A DNA stretch of 64,000 bases, taken from assembly GCA_040255675.1 (NCBI GenBank), contig JBDZVM010000007.1, forward strand, positions 54,032 through 118,031, in the 5' to 3' direction. The notes below the pieces were generated by a model. It was not told the origin of the DNA, searched no databases, and was given only the letters and a program-made list of their open reading frames with translations. The stretch's first letter is position 1, and each line of letters opens with the position of its first letter. Made by a program: the position numbers and the translations under genes. This document shows positions 41,569 to 50,963 of this stretch, piece after piece. The DNA comes from JBDZVM01 sp040255675 (GTDB lineage: Bacteria; Actinomycetota; Actinomycetes; Acidothermales; Acidothermaceae).

Positions 41569-41617
41569 TATTCCTGACGTTTACTGTGGCTCGGCAACAG
41601 CAAACGTCAAGAATTTC
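41569..41617. repeat. Palindromic element copy B
   Basis: Closely related, in opposite orientation, to the hairpin at 28408-28458: the core CTGTGGCTC then GCAACAGCAAACGTC is shared. The arms GACGTTTACTGT and ACAGCAAACGTC pair with one extra base in the right arm. Lies between the stops of convergent genes (41531 and 41644), like copy A. Confidence 0.85.
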
Positions 41618-41643
41618 CAACGATCTCCGACGTGCGTGCGCGT

Positions 41644-42237
41644 TCACTCGTGCAACGACCGGTCGATCGCCGGCCCTATCGAGAAATCCGAAAACTCGAC
41701 CCGTAATCCGCAACGCGTCGGTGAGCAGCACATCACGCCGACCTGCACGGTTTCGGGCATCTCGAGATACGCCAGACGCATGATTTGCCAGGCACCGTCG
41801 TTGTCTTTGTGTTGTACGCGCACACTCGAGCCGTGACGAGTCAGCCGAACCGTCAAAGCTGATGCGGATGAGAATGGCGCCGGCGACCAGTCGGAGAAAC
41901 CGCGCGTGACGACCGTACTGAGGTGCGTAGCACCGTCGGTAAACTCGACGCCCGCTTTCACCCAGTCATGCTCGCTGACGCGCAGCATCAATCCCGCCTG
42001 ATCGTAAAGCGCCTCCCAGGCACCGCTGAAAGTCACTTCCGCCGTGAAATCTCCGGTCGCCGTCGTATACATGAAATGCCCGTTGTCATGCTGGAAGTCG
42101 TAGAAGGTGGTTTGCCAGAAGTCGGTCTCCTCGTCAGTGATCACAACGAGCCGACCGTCTTGCACCGACCACTTCGCGGGCTCGTTCAGCCACGCCATCG
42201 CGTCGAACACGTGTCGATCCACCTTCCCACGGCGCAT
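41644..42237 (-). CDS. DUF1349 family protein
   Basis: A 197-residue concanavalin-like beta-sandwich protein of the DUF1349 family. Visible signature segments: MAWLNEPAKWSVQDGRLVV, TDEETDFWQTTFYDFQHDNG, GAWEALYDQAGLMLRV, WVKAGVEFTDG, VVTRGFSDWS and YLEMPETVQVGVMCCSP. The family is probably sugar-binding or lectin-like; no catalytic site is known. ATG at 42237 or 42198 (MAWLNEP) may be the start. Downstream of the propeller operon on the opposite strand. Confidence 0.9.
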   Translation of the reverse strand: MRRGKVDRHVFDAMAWLNEPAKWSVQDGRLVVITDEETDFWQTTFYDFQHDNGHFMYTTATGDFTAEVTFSGAWEALYDQAGLMLRVSEHDWVKAGVEFTDGATHLSTVVTRGFSDWSPAPFSSASALTVRLTRHGSSVRVQHKDNDGAWQIMRLAYLEMPETVQVGVMCCSPTRCGLRVEFSDFSIGPAIDRSLHE

Positions 42238-42261
42238 CGGCGCGGCGATCGCCGTCCGCGC

Positions 42262-42681
42262 TTAGACCACTAGATCACTCGTGCCCGACCGAGAGCGCGT
42301 GTCACGCGGCGGATCATCGATGCGGGGCGGTTTGCCGGGCACAGCGTGCTCACGCACACGCCGGTACCGAGGTGCGGCACTCGGCGGCAGCACCGGTCGT
42401 CGAGGCTCACGTACGCCCGCGTGCGGCGGACGCGGCGGTCGAGCGGCTCTCCTTGACCGAGACACGGCACCTTCAATAACACCGAGCAAAACCCACACCA
42501 GGACGGCAAGGGGACATTGGAGAACGATCGACATAGCTACGCCAACGTGAAGCACGGCCGCCAGCGCCAGCCCGAGGCACACGGCCGTCAGGGCAGCGCC
42601 AGCCGCGACGGCAAAGACGCGGTAAGCCGACGGCCTGGTGTGCCGCTCGAACCAGTCGAACCAGCGGTGGAGGTACCTCAC
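42262..42681 (-). CDS. Small membrane protein, hypothetical
   Basis: A 139-residue protein with two hydrophobic segments (YRVFAVAAGAALTAVCLGLALA and VGVAMSIVLQCPLAVLVWVLLGV) followed by a basic Pro/Arg-rich cytoplasmic tail. GTG start. It lies 74 bases from the divergent lhr start and ends 24 bases before the DUF1349 gene, so it may be co-transcribed with that. No family recognised. Confidence 0.6.
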   Translation of the reverse strand: MRYLHRWFDWFERHTRPSAYRVFAVAAGAALTAVCLGLALAAVLHVGVAMSIVLQCPLAVLVWVLLGVIEGAVSRSRRAARPPRPPHAGVREPRRPVLPPSAAPRYRRVREHAVPGKPPRIDDPPRDTRSRSGTSDLVV

Positions 42682-42755
42682 CCTCGCAGTGTCACACCGC
42701 CGCCTGGGTTCGCCAAGGGCCTACCAGTGTCGGCAGCACGGTCCAGAATCGAGGG

Positions 42756-45700
42756 GTGACAAGAAAGACAGGGCCGGACGACGAGGAGCCACGCGACGTC
42801 GGGCTGGCGATGCCGTCGGGGTTCTCCCCGATCACGGCTGCCTGGTTCAGCTCGGCGTTTACCGCGCCCACCGCCGCGCAGGCGCAGGCGTGGAAGACGA
42901 TCGCCCGGGGTGACAACACCCTCGTCGTCGCGCCGACCGGCTCCGGTAAGACGTTGGCGGCGTTCTTGTGGTCGCTCGACCGCATTGCTTCCGCCCCGGC
43001 GCCTGAGCCGAAGCAGCGCTGCCGCGTGCTTTACGTCTCCCCGCTCAAGGCGCTCGCGGTCGACGTCGAGCGCAACCTGCGCGCGCCGCTGGTCGGCATG
43101 CGGCACGCGGCGACCCGGCTGGGGCTGCCCGAGCCTCGGGTGGAGGTGGCGATCCGCTCAGGAGACACCCCGGCCGATCAACGAAGAAAGCTCCAAACCA
43201 AGCCGCCCGACATCTTGATCACCACACCCGAGTCTCTCTTTTTGATTCTCACCTCGGCTGCCCGAGAGTCGCTGCGCGGCGTCGAAACTGTGATCGTCGA
43301 TGAAGTGCACGCCGTCGCCGGCACCAAGCGCGGCGCGCATCTTGCTCTCTCACTCGAACGCCTCGACGCTTTACTCTCCCGGCCCGCGCAGCGAATCGGC
43401 CTGTCGGCGACGGTTCGCCCGGTCGACGAGATCGCCCGATTCCTCAGCGGTTCAAGGCAAGCAACCGTGGTGCAGCCGCCCGCCGAAAAGACGTTCGACA
43501 TCGACGTCGTCGTCCCGGTCGAAGACATGGAAATGCCTGGCGAACTCGACGACGAACAGCCGAAAAAATCGATCTGGCCGCACGTCGAAGAAAAAATCGC
43601 CGATCTCGTCGCCGCGCATCGGTCGACGATCGTGTTCGTCAACGCGCGACGGCTCGCCGAAAGGCTCACTAACAGGCTCAACGACATCGGCTACGACCGC
43701 GGTCGCGAAACCGAAATCGCGCGGGCGCATCACGGTTCGGTCAGCCGCGAACAACGCAGTACCACCGAAGAAATGCTGAAATCCGGGCAACTTCCGGCCG
43801 TGGTCGCCACCAGCAGCCTCGAACTCGGCATCGACATGGGCGCGGTCGAACTCGTCGTCCAGGTCGAATCTCCACCGAGTGTGGCAAGCGGCCTGCAGCG
43901 CATCGGCCGCGCCGGACACCAGGTCGGCGCGATCTCACGAGGTGTCGTCTTTCCCAAGTATCGCGGCGATCTCGTGCAAACTGCCGTCGTCACCGAGCGC
44001 ATGAAGGCCGGTGCAATCGAAGCGATTCGCGTCCCGAAGAATCCCCTCGACGTCCTCGCGCAACACCTCGTGTCGATGGTGGCGATGGATTTATGGGACG
44101 TCGACGAAGCCCTCACCCTGATTCGCAAAGCCGCGCCCTTCTCCGGCTTGCCGCAGTCGGCGTTCGACGCGGTGCTCGACATGCTGGCCGGGCGCTATCC
44201 GAGCGACGAGTTTGCCGAGCTGCGACCGCGCCTCGTGTGGGATCGTATCGACGGCACCATCACAGCGAGACCAGGTGCGCAACGGCTGGCGGTTACCAGC
44301 GGCGGCACGATCCCCGACCGAGGATTGTTCGGAGTTTTCCTCGCGGGAGCGGAGAAATCTGCCCGCGTCGGCGAACTCGACGAAGAAATGGTCTACGAAT
44401 CTCGAGTCGGCGAGGTGTTCACCCTCGGCTCGTCGTCGTGGCGCATCGCCGACATCACTCACGACCGCGTGCTCGTCACTCCGGCACCCGGCGTGCCCGG
44501 CAAAACACCGTTCTGGCACGGTGACGCACTCGGCCGCCCACTCGAACTAGGGCGCGCGCTTGGCGGCTTCATGCGTGAGATTTCCAAGCTCGACGGAGAA
44601 ATCGCGCGAAACCGGTTGGCCGGTGCGGGCCTCGACGAGTACGCCGCGGCGAACCTGCTGGCCTACCTCCACGAGCAACGTGACGCCACCGGACACCTCC
44701 CCGACGACCGCACGATCGTGGTCGAACGGTTCCACGACGAACTCGGCGACTGGCGGGTCGTCGTCCACTCCCCCTTCGGCGCGCAAGTGCACGCGCCATG
44801 GGCGCTTGCGATCGCGGCGAAATTGCGCGAACACTACGGTGTCGACGTTTCGGCGATGCACGCCGACGACGGCATCGTCGTCCGCATCCCCGACACCGAC
44901 GAACCGCCTCCGCTGCGATTAGCGGCACTCGCGTCCGACGAAGTCGAGGAATTGGTCACTCGCGAGGTCGGCGGCTCGGCGTTGTTCGCTTCGCGATTTC
45001 GCGAGTGCGCCGCACGCGCGCTACTGCTGCCGAGACGGCGGCCCGATCGGCGAACACCACTGTGGCAGCAACGGCAACGATCCGCGCAATTGCTTTCGAT
45101 CGCCAGTGAATACGGCTCTTTCCCGATCATCCTCGAAACGATGCGCGAATGTTTGCAAGACGTGTTTGACGTCCCCGGCCTCGTCGAGTTGATGCGCGAC
45201 ATCGAAGCGCGGCGGGTGCGACTCGTCGACGTCGAAACACCAAGCGCGTCACCCTTCGCGCGCTCATTGCTTTTCGGCTATATCGCGACGTTCCTCTACG
45301 AAGGTGACGCGCCGCTCGCCGAACGGCGTGCCCAAGCACTCGCCCTCGACACCGCCTTGCTCGGCGAGTTGCTCGGCCAAGCAGAGCTACGAGAAATGCT
45401 CGACGCCGATGCCATCACGGAAATAGAAAACGAGCTCCAACGCCTCACGCCGGAAAGGCACGCCAAAGACGTCGAAGGTGTGGCCGACCTGTTGCGGCTC
45501 GTCGGTCCGTTATCGACCGGCGAAGCCATCGAGCGCGGTGCCACGCCACGCCAACTCGCCGAACTCGAAGACGCCCGCCGCGCCATCCGAGTGCGCATCG
45601 GAGGCGAAGAACGCTGGGCGATGGTCGAAGACGCCGGTCGACTCCGCGACGCACTCGGAATTCCTTTGCCAGTAGGAATTCCTGATGCTTTCACCGAGCC

Positions 45701-47252
45701 GGTTGCCGATCCGTTGGGCGATCTCGTCGTCCGCTATGCCCGCGCGCACGGGCCTTTCGTCGCCGCCGGCCTCGCCGAACGTTACGCGCTCGGTGTCGCG
45801 GTCGTCACCGGTGTGCTCGACCGGCTCGTCGCTCGCGGCCGCATCACCCGCGGCGAGTTCCGCCCGGGCGGCAGCGGTGTGGAGTGGTGCGACACGTCTG
45901 TGCTGCGGTTGATCCGCCGACGCTCGCTCGCCAGGCTCCGCAAAGAAGTCGAGCCCGTCGCGCCCGAGTCACTCGGGAGATTCCTGCCGGCGTGGCAGCA
46001 CGTCGCACCGCCGCTGCGCGGTGTCGACGGTGTCTTGCGCGTCGTCGAACAGCTCCAAGGCATGGTCGTTCCGGCGTCCGCGCTCGAACAACTCATACTG
46101 CCAGCGCGGGTCGCGGGCTATCAGCCGTCGATGCTCGACGAGCTGACCACCAGCGGCGAAATCGTGTGGGCAGGGCACGGCTCGCTGCCGGGCGGCGACG
46201 GCTGGCTCGCGCTGTATCCAGCCGAAACGGCACCGCTCCTGTTACCTGGCCACGACCCCAACGGATCGTGGAGCAATCTTGAACAGCGCGTCATCGAAAC
46301 GTTGAGCGGTGGCGGCGCGCTTTTCTTCCGTGAGCTTTCACAGCGGATCGACTCCACCGACGATCGCGCCGTCGCCGAGGCGATCTGGAACCTCGTGTGG
46401 GCCGGTCGGCTCACCAACGACTCCCTCGCTCCGCTACGAGTGCGGCTCGGCACCGGCCACCCCCGGCACAGTCGATCTCGCGGGCGGCCCGGTCGACCAG
46501 TGATGCCGTCACGCACCGGCCCCCCCACGGTCGGGGGGCGTTGGAGCCTCGTGCCCGAACCGAGCACCGACGAGACGCGGCGCGCCCACGCGCTCGCCGA
46601 GGCGTTGCTCGATCGCTACGGCATCGTCACCCGTGGCGCGGTGCAAGCTGAGGGCGTCAAAGGCGGGTTCGCGGCCGTCTACCGCGTGTTATCGGCGTTC
46701 GAAGAAGCGGGGCGCTGCCGACGCGGCTACTTCGTCGAAGGCCTTGGCGCGGCCCAGTTCGCGGTGCCGGGTGCCGTCGATCGGCTACGCACGCCGCCCC
46801 GAGAATCGACCGCCGACAAATCCGCGCGTGCCACCGTGCTCGCGGCCACCGACCCGGCAAACCCTTACGGTGCGGCGCTTTCCTGGCCGAAGCGAAGCGA
46901 CGGCGAAGAGGCGCGCGCCGAGACCCACCGGCCCGGACGCAAGGCGGGCGCCCTCGTCGTACTCGTCGACGGCCACCTCGTGCTCTACGTCGAGCGCGGC
47001 GGCAAGACGTTGCTGTCGTTCGACACGGTCGACGAAGGCTCGACCGATTCGCCCTCGGCCGATTCGCCCTCGGCCGATTCGCCCGTCGCGCTGGCTGTCA
47101 ATGCGCTCGCGCTCGCCGTCCGCGACGGATTGCTCGGACAACTGGCCGTCGAGCGCGCCGACGGCGCGTCAATCCTCAGCACGCCGCTGGGCGCCGCGCT
47201 CGAAGCGGCGGGATTTCGCGCCACCCCACGCGGTTTGCGCCTGCGGACGTGA
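42756..47252 (+). CDS. lhr: Large Lhr-type ATP-dependent helicase
   Basis: Superfamily 2 DNA helicase of 1498 residues, the normal size for actinobacterial Lhr, acting in DNA repair. N-terminal motifs: Q/motif I VVAPTGSGKTLAAFLW, motif II VIVDEVHAVAGTKRG, motif III LSATVRP, motif V TSSLELGIDMGAVE, motif VI QRIGRAGHQ. The winged-helix and Lhr-specific core occupy residues about 430-870; the C-terminal ~600 residues match the Lhr-CTD, which adds uracil-DNA glycosylase-like activity in some species. Start GTG 42756 has only a partial GAGGG site. A 15-base duplication (SPSAD repeats) lies near the C-terminus at 47046-47090. Confidence 0.94.
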   Translation: MTRKTGPDDEEPRDVGLAMPSGFSPITAAWFSSAFTAPTAAQAQAWKTIARGDNTLVVAPTGSGKTLAAFLWSLDRIASAPAPEPKQRCRVLYVSPLKALAVDVERNLRAPLVGMRHAATRLGLPEPRVEVAIRSGDTPADQRRKLQTKPPDILITTPESLFLILTSAARESLRGVETVIVDEVHAVAGTKRGAHLALSLERLDALLSRPAQRIGLSATVRPVDEIARFLSGSRQATVVQPPAEKTFDIDVVVPVEDMEMPGELDDEQPKKSIWPHVEEKIADLVAAHRSTIVFVNARRLAERLTNRLNDIGYDRGRETEIARAHHGSVSREQRSTTEEMLKSGQLPAVVATSSLELGIDMGAVELVVQVESPPSVASGLQRIGRAGHQVGAISRGVVFPKYRGDLVQTAVVTERMKAGAIEAIRVPKNPLDVLAQHLVSMVAMDLWDVDEALTLIRKAAPFSGLPQSAFDAVLDMLAGRYPSDEFAELRPRLVWDRIDGTITARPGAQRLAVTSGGTIPDRGLFGVFLAGAEKSARVGELDEEMVYESRVGEVFTLGSSSWRIADITHDRVLVTPAPGVPGKTPFWHGDALGRPLELGRALGGFMREISKLDGEIARNRLAGAGLDEYAAANLLAYLHEQRDATGHLPDDRTIVVERFHDELGDWRVVVHSPFGAQVHAPWALAIAAKLREHYGVDVSAMHADDGIVVRIPDTDEPPPLRLAALASDEVEELVTREVGGSALFASRFRECAARALLLPRRRPDRRTPLWQQRQRSAQLLSIASEYGSFPIILETMRECLQDVFDVPGLVELMRDIEARRVRLVDVETPSASPFARSLLFGYIATFLYEGDAPLAERRAQALALDTALLGELLGQAELREMLDADAITEIENELQRLTPERHAKDVEGVADLLRLVGPLSTGEAIERGATPRQLAELEDARRAIRVRIGGEERWAMVEDAGRLRDALGIPLPVGIPDAFTEPVADPLGDLVVRYARAHGPFVAAGLAERYALGVAVVTGVLDRLVARGRITRGEFRPGGSGVEWCDTSVLRLIRRRSLARLRKEVEPVAPESLGRFLPAWQHVAPPLRGVDGVLRVVEQLQGMVVPASALEQLILPARVAGYQPSMLDELTTSGEIVWAGHGSLPGGDGWLALYPAETAPLLLPGHDPNGSWSNLEQRVIETLSGGGALFFRELSQRIDSTDDRAVAEAIWNLVWAGRLTNDSLAPLRVRLGTGHPRHSRSRGRPGRPVMPSRTGPPTVGGRWSLVPEPSTDETRRAHALAEALLDRYGIVTRGAVQAEGVKGGFAAVYRVLSAFEEAGRCRRGYFVEGLGAAQFAVPGAVDRLRTPPRESTADKSARATVLAATDPANPYGAALSWPKRSDGEEARAETHRPGRKAGALVVLVDGHLVLYVERGGKTLLSFDTVDEGSTDSPSADSPSADSPVALAVNALALAVRDGLLGQLAVERADGASILSTPLGAALEAAGFRATPRGLRLRT
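47046..47090 (+). repeat. 15-bp in-frame repeat inside lhr
   Basis: Two exact copies of a 15-base unit and a third diverged one encode the SPSAD repeats in a poorly conserved loop near the helicase C-terminus. Confidence 0.75.
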
Positions 47253-47273
47253 AAATCGCTCCGCTACCCGTAC

Positions 47274-48155
47274 TCAGCTACCCGTGCTGGGCGACATCAG
47301 CATCGAGGCGAGTTGGTTGATGTCGATGGCGTCAGACGGCACGGTGATCGTGACCGGCTTGTTGTAGTCGAGAAAGTCGATTTCGCCGCTCGATCCGGAC
47401 GACGAGGCACCGGGTGCCACCGCGAGCGGCAAGTGGTCGCCACCGTCCTCGACGTAGAGGATGCCCGAACCGTCGGCCGCGTTGCCGGAATCGAGGATGC
47501 CGACCGCCTGCTTGCCGTTGATCGTCTTTGTGCCGGCCAGCGAGACCGCGCCCGACGGCGTGAAGGCCTGGGCGAACGAGTTGAGGTCGGTGAAGCTGCT
47601 GAAGTCGCCGAACGCGTCGGCGACACCCGACTCGGACTTCGAAATCTTCAGCCACTTACCGGCGAGCGCCGACATCACGCTACTGGGCGCGGCACCACCG
47701 GCGAACGCGGCGAACGACTGCGCGTCGGCTTGGATGTAGAGATCGTTTCCATCAGAGACGATCTTCATCGTGCCGCCCTTGACGGTGATCGACCCGGTGA
47801 CACCCTTGGCCTTCGCGAACGACAGGTCGACGCCGATGGTCTCGCCGCTGTCGGTGCCCGAGCCCTTCAGATGCACCGAGTCGACCTTCGCCAGCGACGC
47901 CATCGCCTGCTGGTAGAGCTTCACGGCGGCCGGGTCGCCGGAAATCGCGGGCGAGGCGGTCTCGCTGTCGCTGTTGCTACCACTATCCGCGGGCGGCGAG
48001 GTCAGACCTGAAGGAACAACGCCCGTACTGGTGGGCGTCGGGCTCAAAGACGCGCTGCTGCCGGCGTTTTCCTTTTTGCTGGAGCAACCGGAAAGAGCGA
48101 CGGCGGCGACCAGAAGGCCGATGACGATCGGGCGCACGGCGATCTGCCGGTTCAT
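47274..48155 (-). CDS. LppX/LprG-like lipoprotein
   Basis: Lipoprotein of 293 residues. Signal peptide with lipobox VALSGCSSKK (Cys ~ residue 23), a Ser/Thr/Pro-rich stalk, then a beta-rich body with alternating SVHLKGSGTDSGETIGVDL, ITVKGGTMKIVSDGNDLYIQ and LAGKWLKISKSESG. This pattern resembles the LppX_LprAFG superfamily, whose members bind and carry lipids or lipoglycans between membrane layers. Start ATG at 48155 (MNRQIAVRP). Convergent with lhr, 21 bases apart. Confidence 0.85.
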   Translation of the reverse strand: MNRQIAVRPIVIGLLVAAVALSGCSSKKENAGSSASLSPTPTSTGVVPSGLTSPPADSGSNSDSETASPAISGDPAAVKLYQQAMASLAKVDSVHLKGSGTDSGETIGVDLSFAKAKGVTGSITVKGGTMKIVSDGNDLYIQADAQSFAAFAGGAAPSSVMSALAGKWLKISKSESGVADAFGDFSSFTDLNSFAQAFTPSGAVSLAGTKTINGKQAVGILDSGNAADGSGILYVEDGGDHLPLAVAPGASSSGSSGEIDFLDYNKPVTITVPSDAIDINQLASMLMSPSTGS

Positions 48156-48295
48156 GCGGGAACCCCCAACATAGGAAGCGCGACACTCGCGCGGATCAAA
48201 CGGATGCGTGGCCAAGCAAGCATCGCACACGGTGACTGGTGTCACCGGCATGCCTTGACGCAACGCGGACAAGCCGAAACAGCATGATCAAACCA

Positions 48296-49000
48296 TCAGT
48301 CGCCACGTTGGGTCGGAAGTTCGGCCGGGGCGCGTCGTCCGGGCGTCGGCTCGTGCGACGGTACCGGCACATCCGCGCGCGCCGACCCGTGAGCAATCGC
48401 CGCGACAAGCAGATCGATCGTCGTGGCACGCTGTCGTTCGTCGGACGGCGTTAGCAGTTGGCTGACGAGGTATCGCAACACGAGGTCAACGGCAGGGTCT
48501 TCGAAGTCGGTGGCCCCGCCGTGCGCGACAGCGCCGTCCGCGACAGCGCCGTCCGCGACAGCACCGTCCGCGACAGCACCGTCCGCGCCCGCAACCGACG
48601 GTTCGCGGCCGCCTCGCGCCTCGCGCAACGCCTCGGCGATATGTCGCTTGGCGGCGGGCCACGGCTCCGCGTCGCTGATCAGAGCCAAGCCGGCGAGCAC
48701 GGCGGGTTCGAGAGCAGCCACGCGCCGCACGGCAGGATGATCCGCGATCAACGAAGCGGCGTGCCCGAGCACCGACGCGAGACCGTCGCCGCGATGTTCG
48801 AGCGACGCCGCCGCGATGTGGTCAACTTCGGCCGCGATCGCCGCGCGGTAGACGTCGTCGCGGGTGCGGAAGTGGTTGTACAACGTCGCCTTCGCGATGC
48901 CGGCGAGCATCGCGATGTCGCCCATGGTCGCCTTGTGGCTCCCGTACTTCGCGACCGCGCGTACGGCACCGGCGAGAGCCGCTTCATGAGCGCGACCCAT
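48296..49000 (-). CDS. TetR-family transcriptional regulator
   Basis: Repressor-type regulator of 234 residues. The N-terminal helix-turn-helix is clear: AVAKYGSHKATMGDIAMLAGIAKATLYNHFRTRDDVYRAAI (in two parts). The ligand domain has no recognisable signature. A low-complexity tract of repeated AVADG lies at about 140-160, from a 15-base tandem duplication. The ATG at 49000 is preceded by GGGAAA; longer frames use TTG. It precedes clgR in the opposite gene order on the same strand, without an obvious target operon. Confidence 0.88.
   Translation of the reverse strand: MGRAHEAALAGAVRAVAKYGSHKATMGDIAMLAGIAKATLYNHFRTRDDVYRAAIAAEVDHIAAASLEHRGDGLASVLGHAASLIADHPAVRRVAALEPAVLAGLALISDAEPWPAAKRHIAEALREARGGREPSVAGADGAVADGAVADGAVADGAVAHGGATDFEDPAVDLVLRYLVSQLLTPSDERQRATTIDLLVAAIAHGSARADVPVPSHEPTPGRRAPAELPTQRGD
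48524..48583 (-). repeat. 15-bp tandem repeat inside the TetR gene
   Basis: Four copies of a 15-base unit (first two identical, last two differing by one base from them) encode repeated AVADG residues in a linker of the ligand domain. In frame, so copy number can change without breaking the gene. Confidence 0.85.
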
Positions 49001-49076
49001 TGCGTTTCCCGCGCGGCTGCGCGACGGCCGCCTACCCGCCGGCAGCGACCCGGCCGCTCCGGTCAACGTGCCAGCA

Positions 49077-49451
49077 TCAGGCCGCCGCGACGACCTGGCG
49101 CCCGGTCGCGCGTGCCTGTGATTGACCGCCGATTTGCTGCGCGGTCAGCGCGGATACGTGCTCGGCGTCAGCAGGCATCGCAACCAGCGCGTGCGCGAGA
49201 CGCACGTCGTCTTCGGCCACTTCGAGAGTGTGCAGTTCGTCGCTCACCTCGCGCAGCACAGTGGAAAGCTTCACGCCGAGCGCGTCGCAAATCGACGACA
49301 ACAACTCGGACGACGCCTCTTTTTGCCCGCGTTCGACTTCAGACAAGTATCCGAGCGATACGCGGGCATCGGCCGACACCTCGCGCAAGGTGCGGGATTG
49401 GCGCAAGCGCTGGCGGCGCAACGCGTCGCCGAGCAGGCTCCGCAACAGCAT
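49077..49451 (-). CDS. clgR: XRE-type regulator ClgR
   Basis: Transcription factor of 124 residues that in actinobacteria activates Clp protease and chaperone genes. Helix-turn-helix: LRQSRTLREVSADARVSLGYLSEVERGQKEASSELL (read in parts) matches ClgR; the rest is a short C-terminal tail ending in an Ala-rich sequence (GRQVVAAA) that could serve as a Clp-degradation tag. ATG 49451 has GGAGGG. Position upstream of cinA-pgsA-rimO-ftsK is the usual actinobacterial location. Confidence 0.88.
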   Translation of the reverse strand: MLLRSLLGDALRRQRLRQSRTLREVSADARVSLGYLSEVERGQKEASSELLSSICDALGVKLSTVLREVSDELHTLEVAEDDVRLAHALVAMPADAEHVSALTAQQIGGQSQARATGRQVVAAA

Positions 49452-49601
49452 CAAGGCACCCTCCTCGCGGTCGGCACAACGTCGGCGGTCGTCTGCGACC
49501 AACCGTACCCCGTCTCATCGGCACACCATGCGCCGTACTCGACTGATGGGGACAACTTCATCGGCATGATTGTGTAACAGTGTAAGCAACCTATGAGCAA
49601 C

Positions 49602-50963
49602 CTAGGGTGTTCCCGGCTTCGCCGATTCGTCCGGCCGAAATACCGCTGGAGCGGCGGGCAGGCGCGATAGCCCACGGCGCAAGAGGTCGAGCGCGTACAC
49701 CACGGTCGATCGCCTGATCCGCCCTCGATCGCCCCGAAGCGCCAAGGCCTGCACGAGGCCAGCCCCGAGGCCAGCCCCGAAGCCAGCCCCGAAGCCAGTT
49801 CCAAGGCCGGAAGCGTCGTCGTCCGGCCCGGCCAGCGCGACGAACACCGTGCCGACCGGCTTGCCGTCTTGCTCCGTCGGCCCGGCAACGCCCGTCGTCG
49901 CCAGCCCGTAGGTTGCGCCGAACCGGGCGCGGACGCCGCGGGCCATCGCGATCGCGACGTCGGGGTCGACCGCACCGCGCTCGTGGAGCAGATCGGCGGG
50001 GACGTCGAGCAGGCCCGACTTCGTCTCGGTGGCATAGACGACGACGCCGCCGCGAAACGTCGCCGACGATCCCGGCATCGAGGTCAGCGCCGCGCCGAGC
50101 AACCCGCCGGTCAGCGATTCGGCGGTCGCGACGGTGGCGCCGCCATCGAGAAGGAGCCGCTGCGCGACCGACTCCAGCGTGTCGTCGTCCGCGCCGTAAA
50201 CGATGTCGCCAAGCGCGGCGCGAACGCGCGCTTCGACGCCGGAAATCAGATCAGCGGCGGCTGACAGCGACGGCGCTTTGGCCGTGATGCGCACCCTGGT
50301 CTGCCCCTCCGAGGCGAGGTAGGCCAGCGTGGGGTTGCCGATCGCGTCGAGTTCGGAGTCGAGCGCGGCCAGTGCGTCGGCAATCTCCGACTCCCACCAG
50401 CCGACCGTGTGCAGGTGGCGTGAGACCAGCACCGTTCCCTGGCCAGCGCGATCGACCAGCTCAGGTCGTAGGCGCAACGAGAAGAGCTCACGCATCTCGC
50501 TCGGCACGCCGGGCAACGCGTAGATCAGACTGTTCGCCCAGGCGACACGCAGCGCCGGCGCGGTGCCCGAGGGGTTCGCCAGCACGGTGGCACCGTCGGG
50601 ATAGTCGGCCATGCGCAGGTTGTTCGGCGCGAAATCGGGCCGGCCGCTGGCCGCGTATCGCGCGCGCAGCGCGGCCTCGAGGCCAGGATCACGAACCAGC
50701 CTGGCGCCGGTGAGCGCGGCGAGCGCCTCGCGGGTCAGGTCGTCTTGGGTGGGCCCGAGACCTCCGGTGGCGATAACGACGTCCGCCCGCTCGCACGCCG
50801 CCGCCAGCGTGGCCGCGATCCGGCCGATGTTGTCGCCAACCGCCTCGGTGCGTTCGACGTCGACGCCGATCTCGGCGAGTTGATGCCCGAGCCAGGCCGC
50901 GTTGCTGTTGACGACGTCGCCGAGCAGCAACTCGGTGCCGATCGCGACGATCTCTGCTTTCAC
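49602..50963 (-). CDS. cinA: CinA-like protein with C-terminal nicotinamide-nucleotide amidase domain
   Basis: Two-domain enzyme of 453 residues. N-terminal MoaB/MogA-like domain (about 1-170; IVAIGTELLLGDVVNSNAAWLG, VIATGGLGPTQDDLTREALAA) and C-terminal PncC domain (about 255-405; TVATAESLTGGLLGAALTSMPGSS, YGLATTGVAGPTEQDGKPVGTV) that recycles NMN. GTG 50963 overlaps the pgsA stop (GTGA). A Gly-Ala-rich insert (GFGAGFGAGLGAGL) from a 12-base tandem repeat lies after VFVALAGPDDD, where the family has a short loop. Confidence 0.93.
   Translation of the reverse strand: MKAEIVAIGTELLLGDVVNSNAAWLGHQLAEIGVDVERTEAVGDNIGRIAATLAAACERADVVIATGGLGPTQDDLTREALAALTGARLVRDPGLEAALRARYAASGRPDFAPNNLRMADYPDGATVLANPSGTAPALRVAWANSLIYALPGVPSEMRELFSLRLRPELVDRAGQGTVLVSRHLHTVGWWESEIADALAALDSELDAIGNPTLAYLASEGQTRVRITAKAPSLSAAADLISGVEARVRAALGDIVYGADDDTLESVAQRLLLDGGATVATAESLTGGLLGAALTSMPGSSATFRGGVVVYATETKSGLLDVPADLLHERGAVDPDVAIAMARGVRARFGATYGLATTGVAGPTEQDGKPVGTVFVALAGPDDDASGLGTGFGAGFGAGLGAGLVQALALRGDRGRIRRSTVVYALDLLRRGLSRLPAAPAVFRPDESAKPGTP
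49755..49802 (-). repeat. 12-bp tandem repeat inside cinA
   Basis: Four units of 12 bases, each coding a GAGL/GAGF-type tetrapeptide, form a glycine-rich insert in the C-terminal domain. In frame. Confidence 0.85.

Noticed and set aside
42756..47252. Several frames of over 130 residues antisense or shifted within lhr
   Set aside because: All lie within the helicase's conserved coding sequence and show no domain or ribosome binding site.
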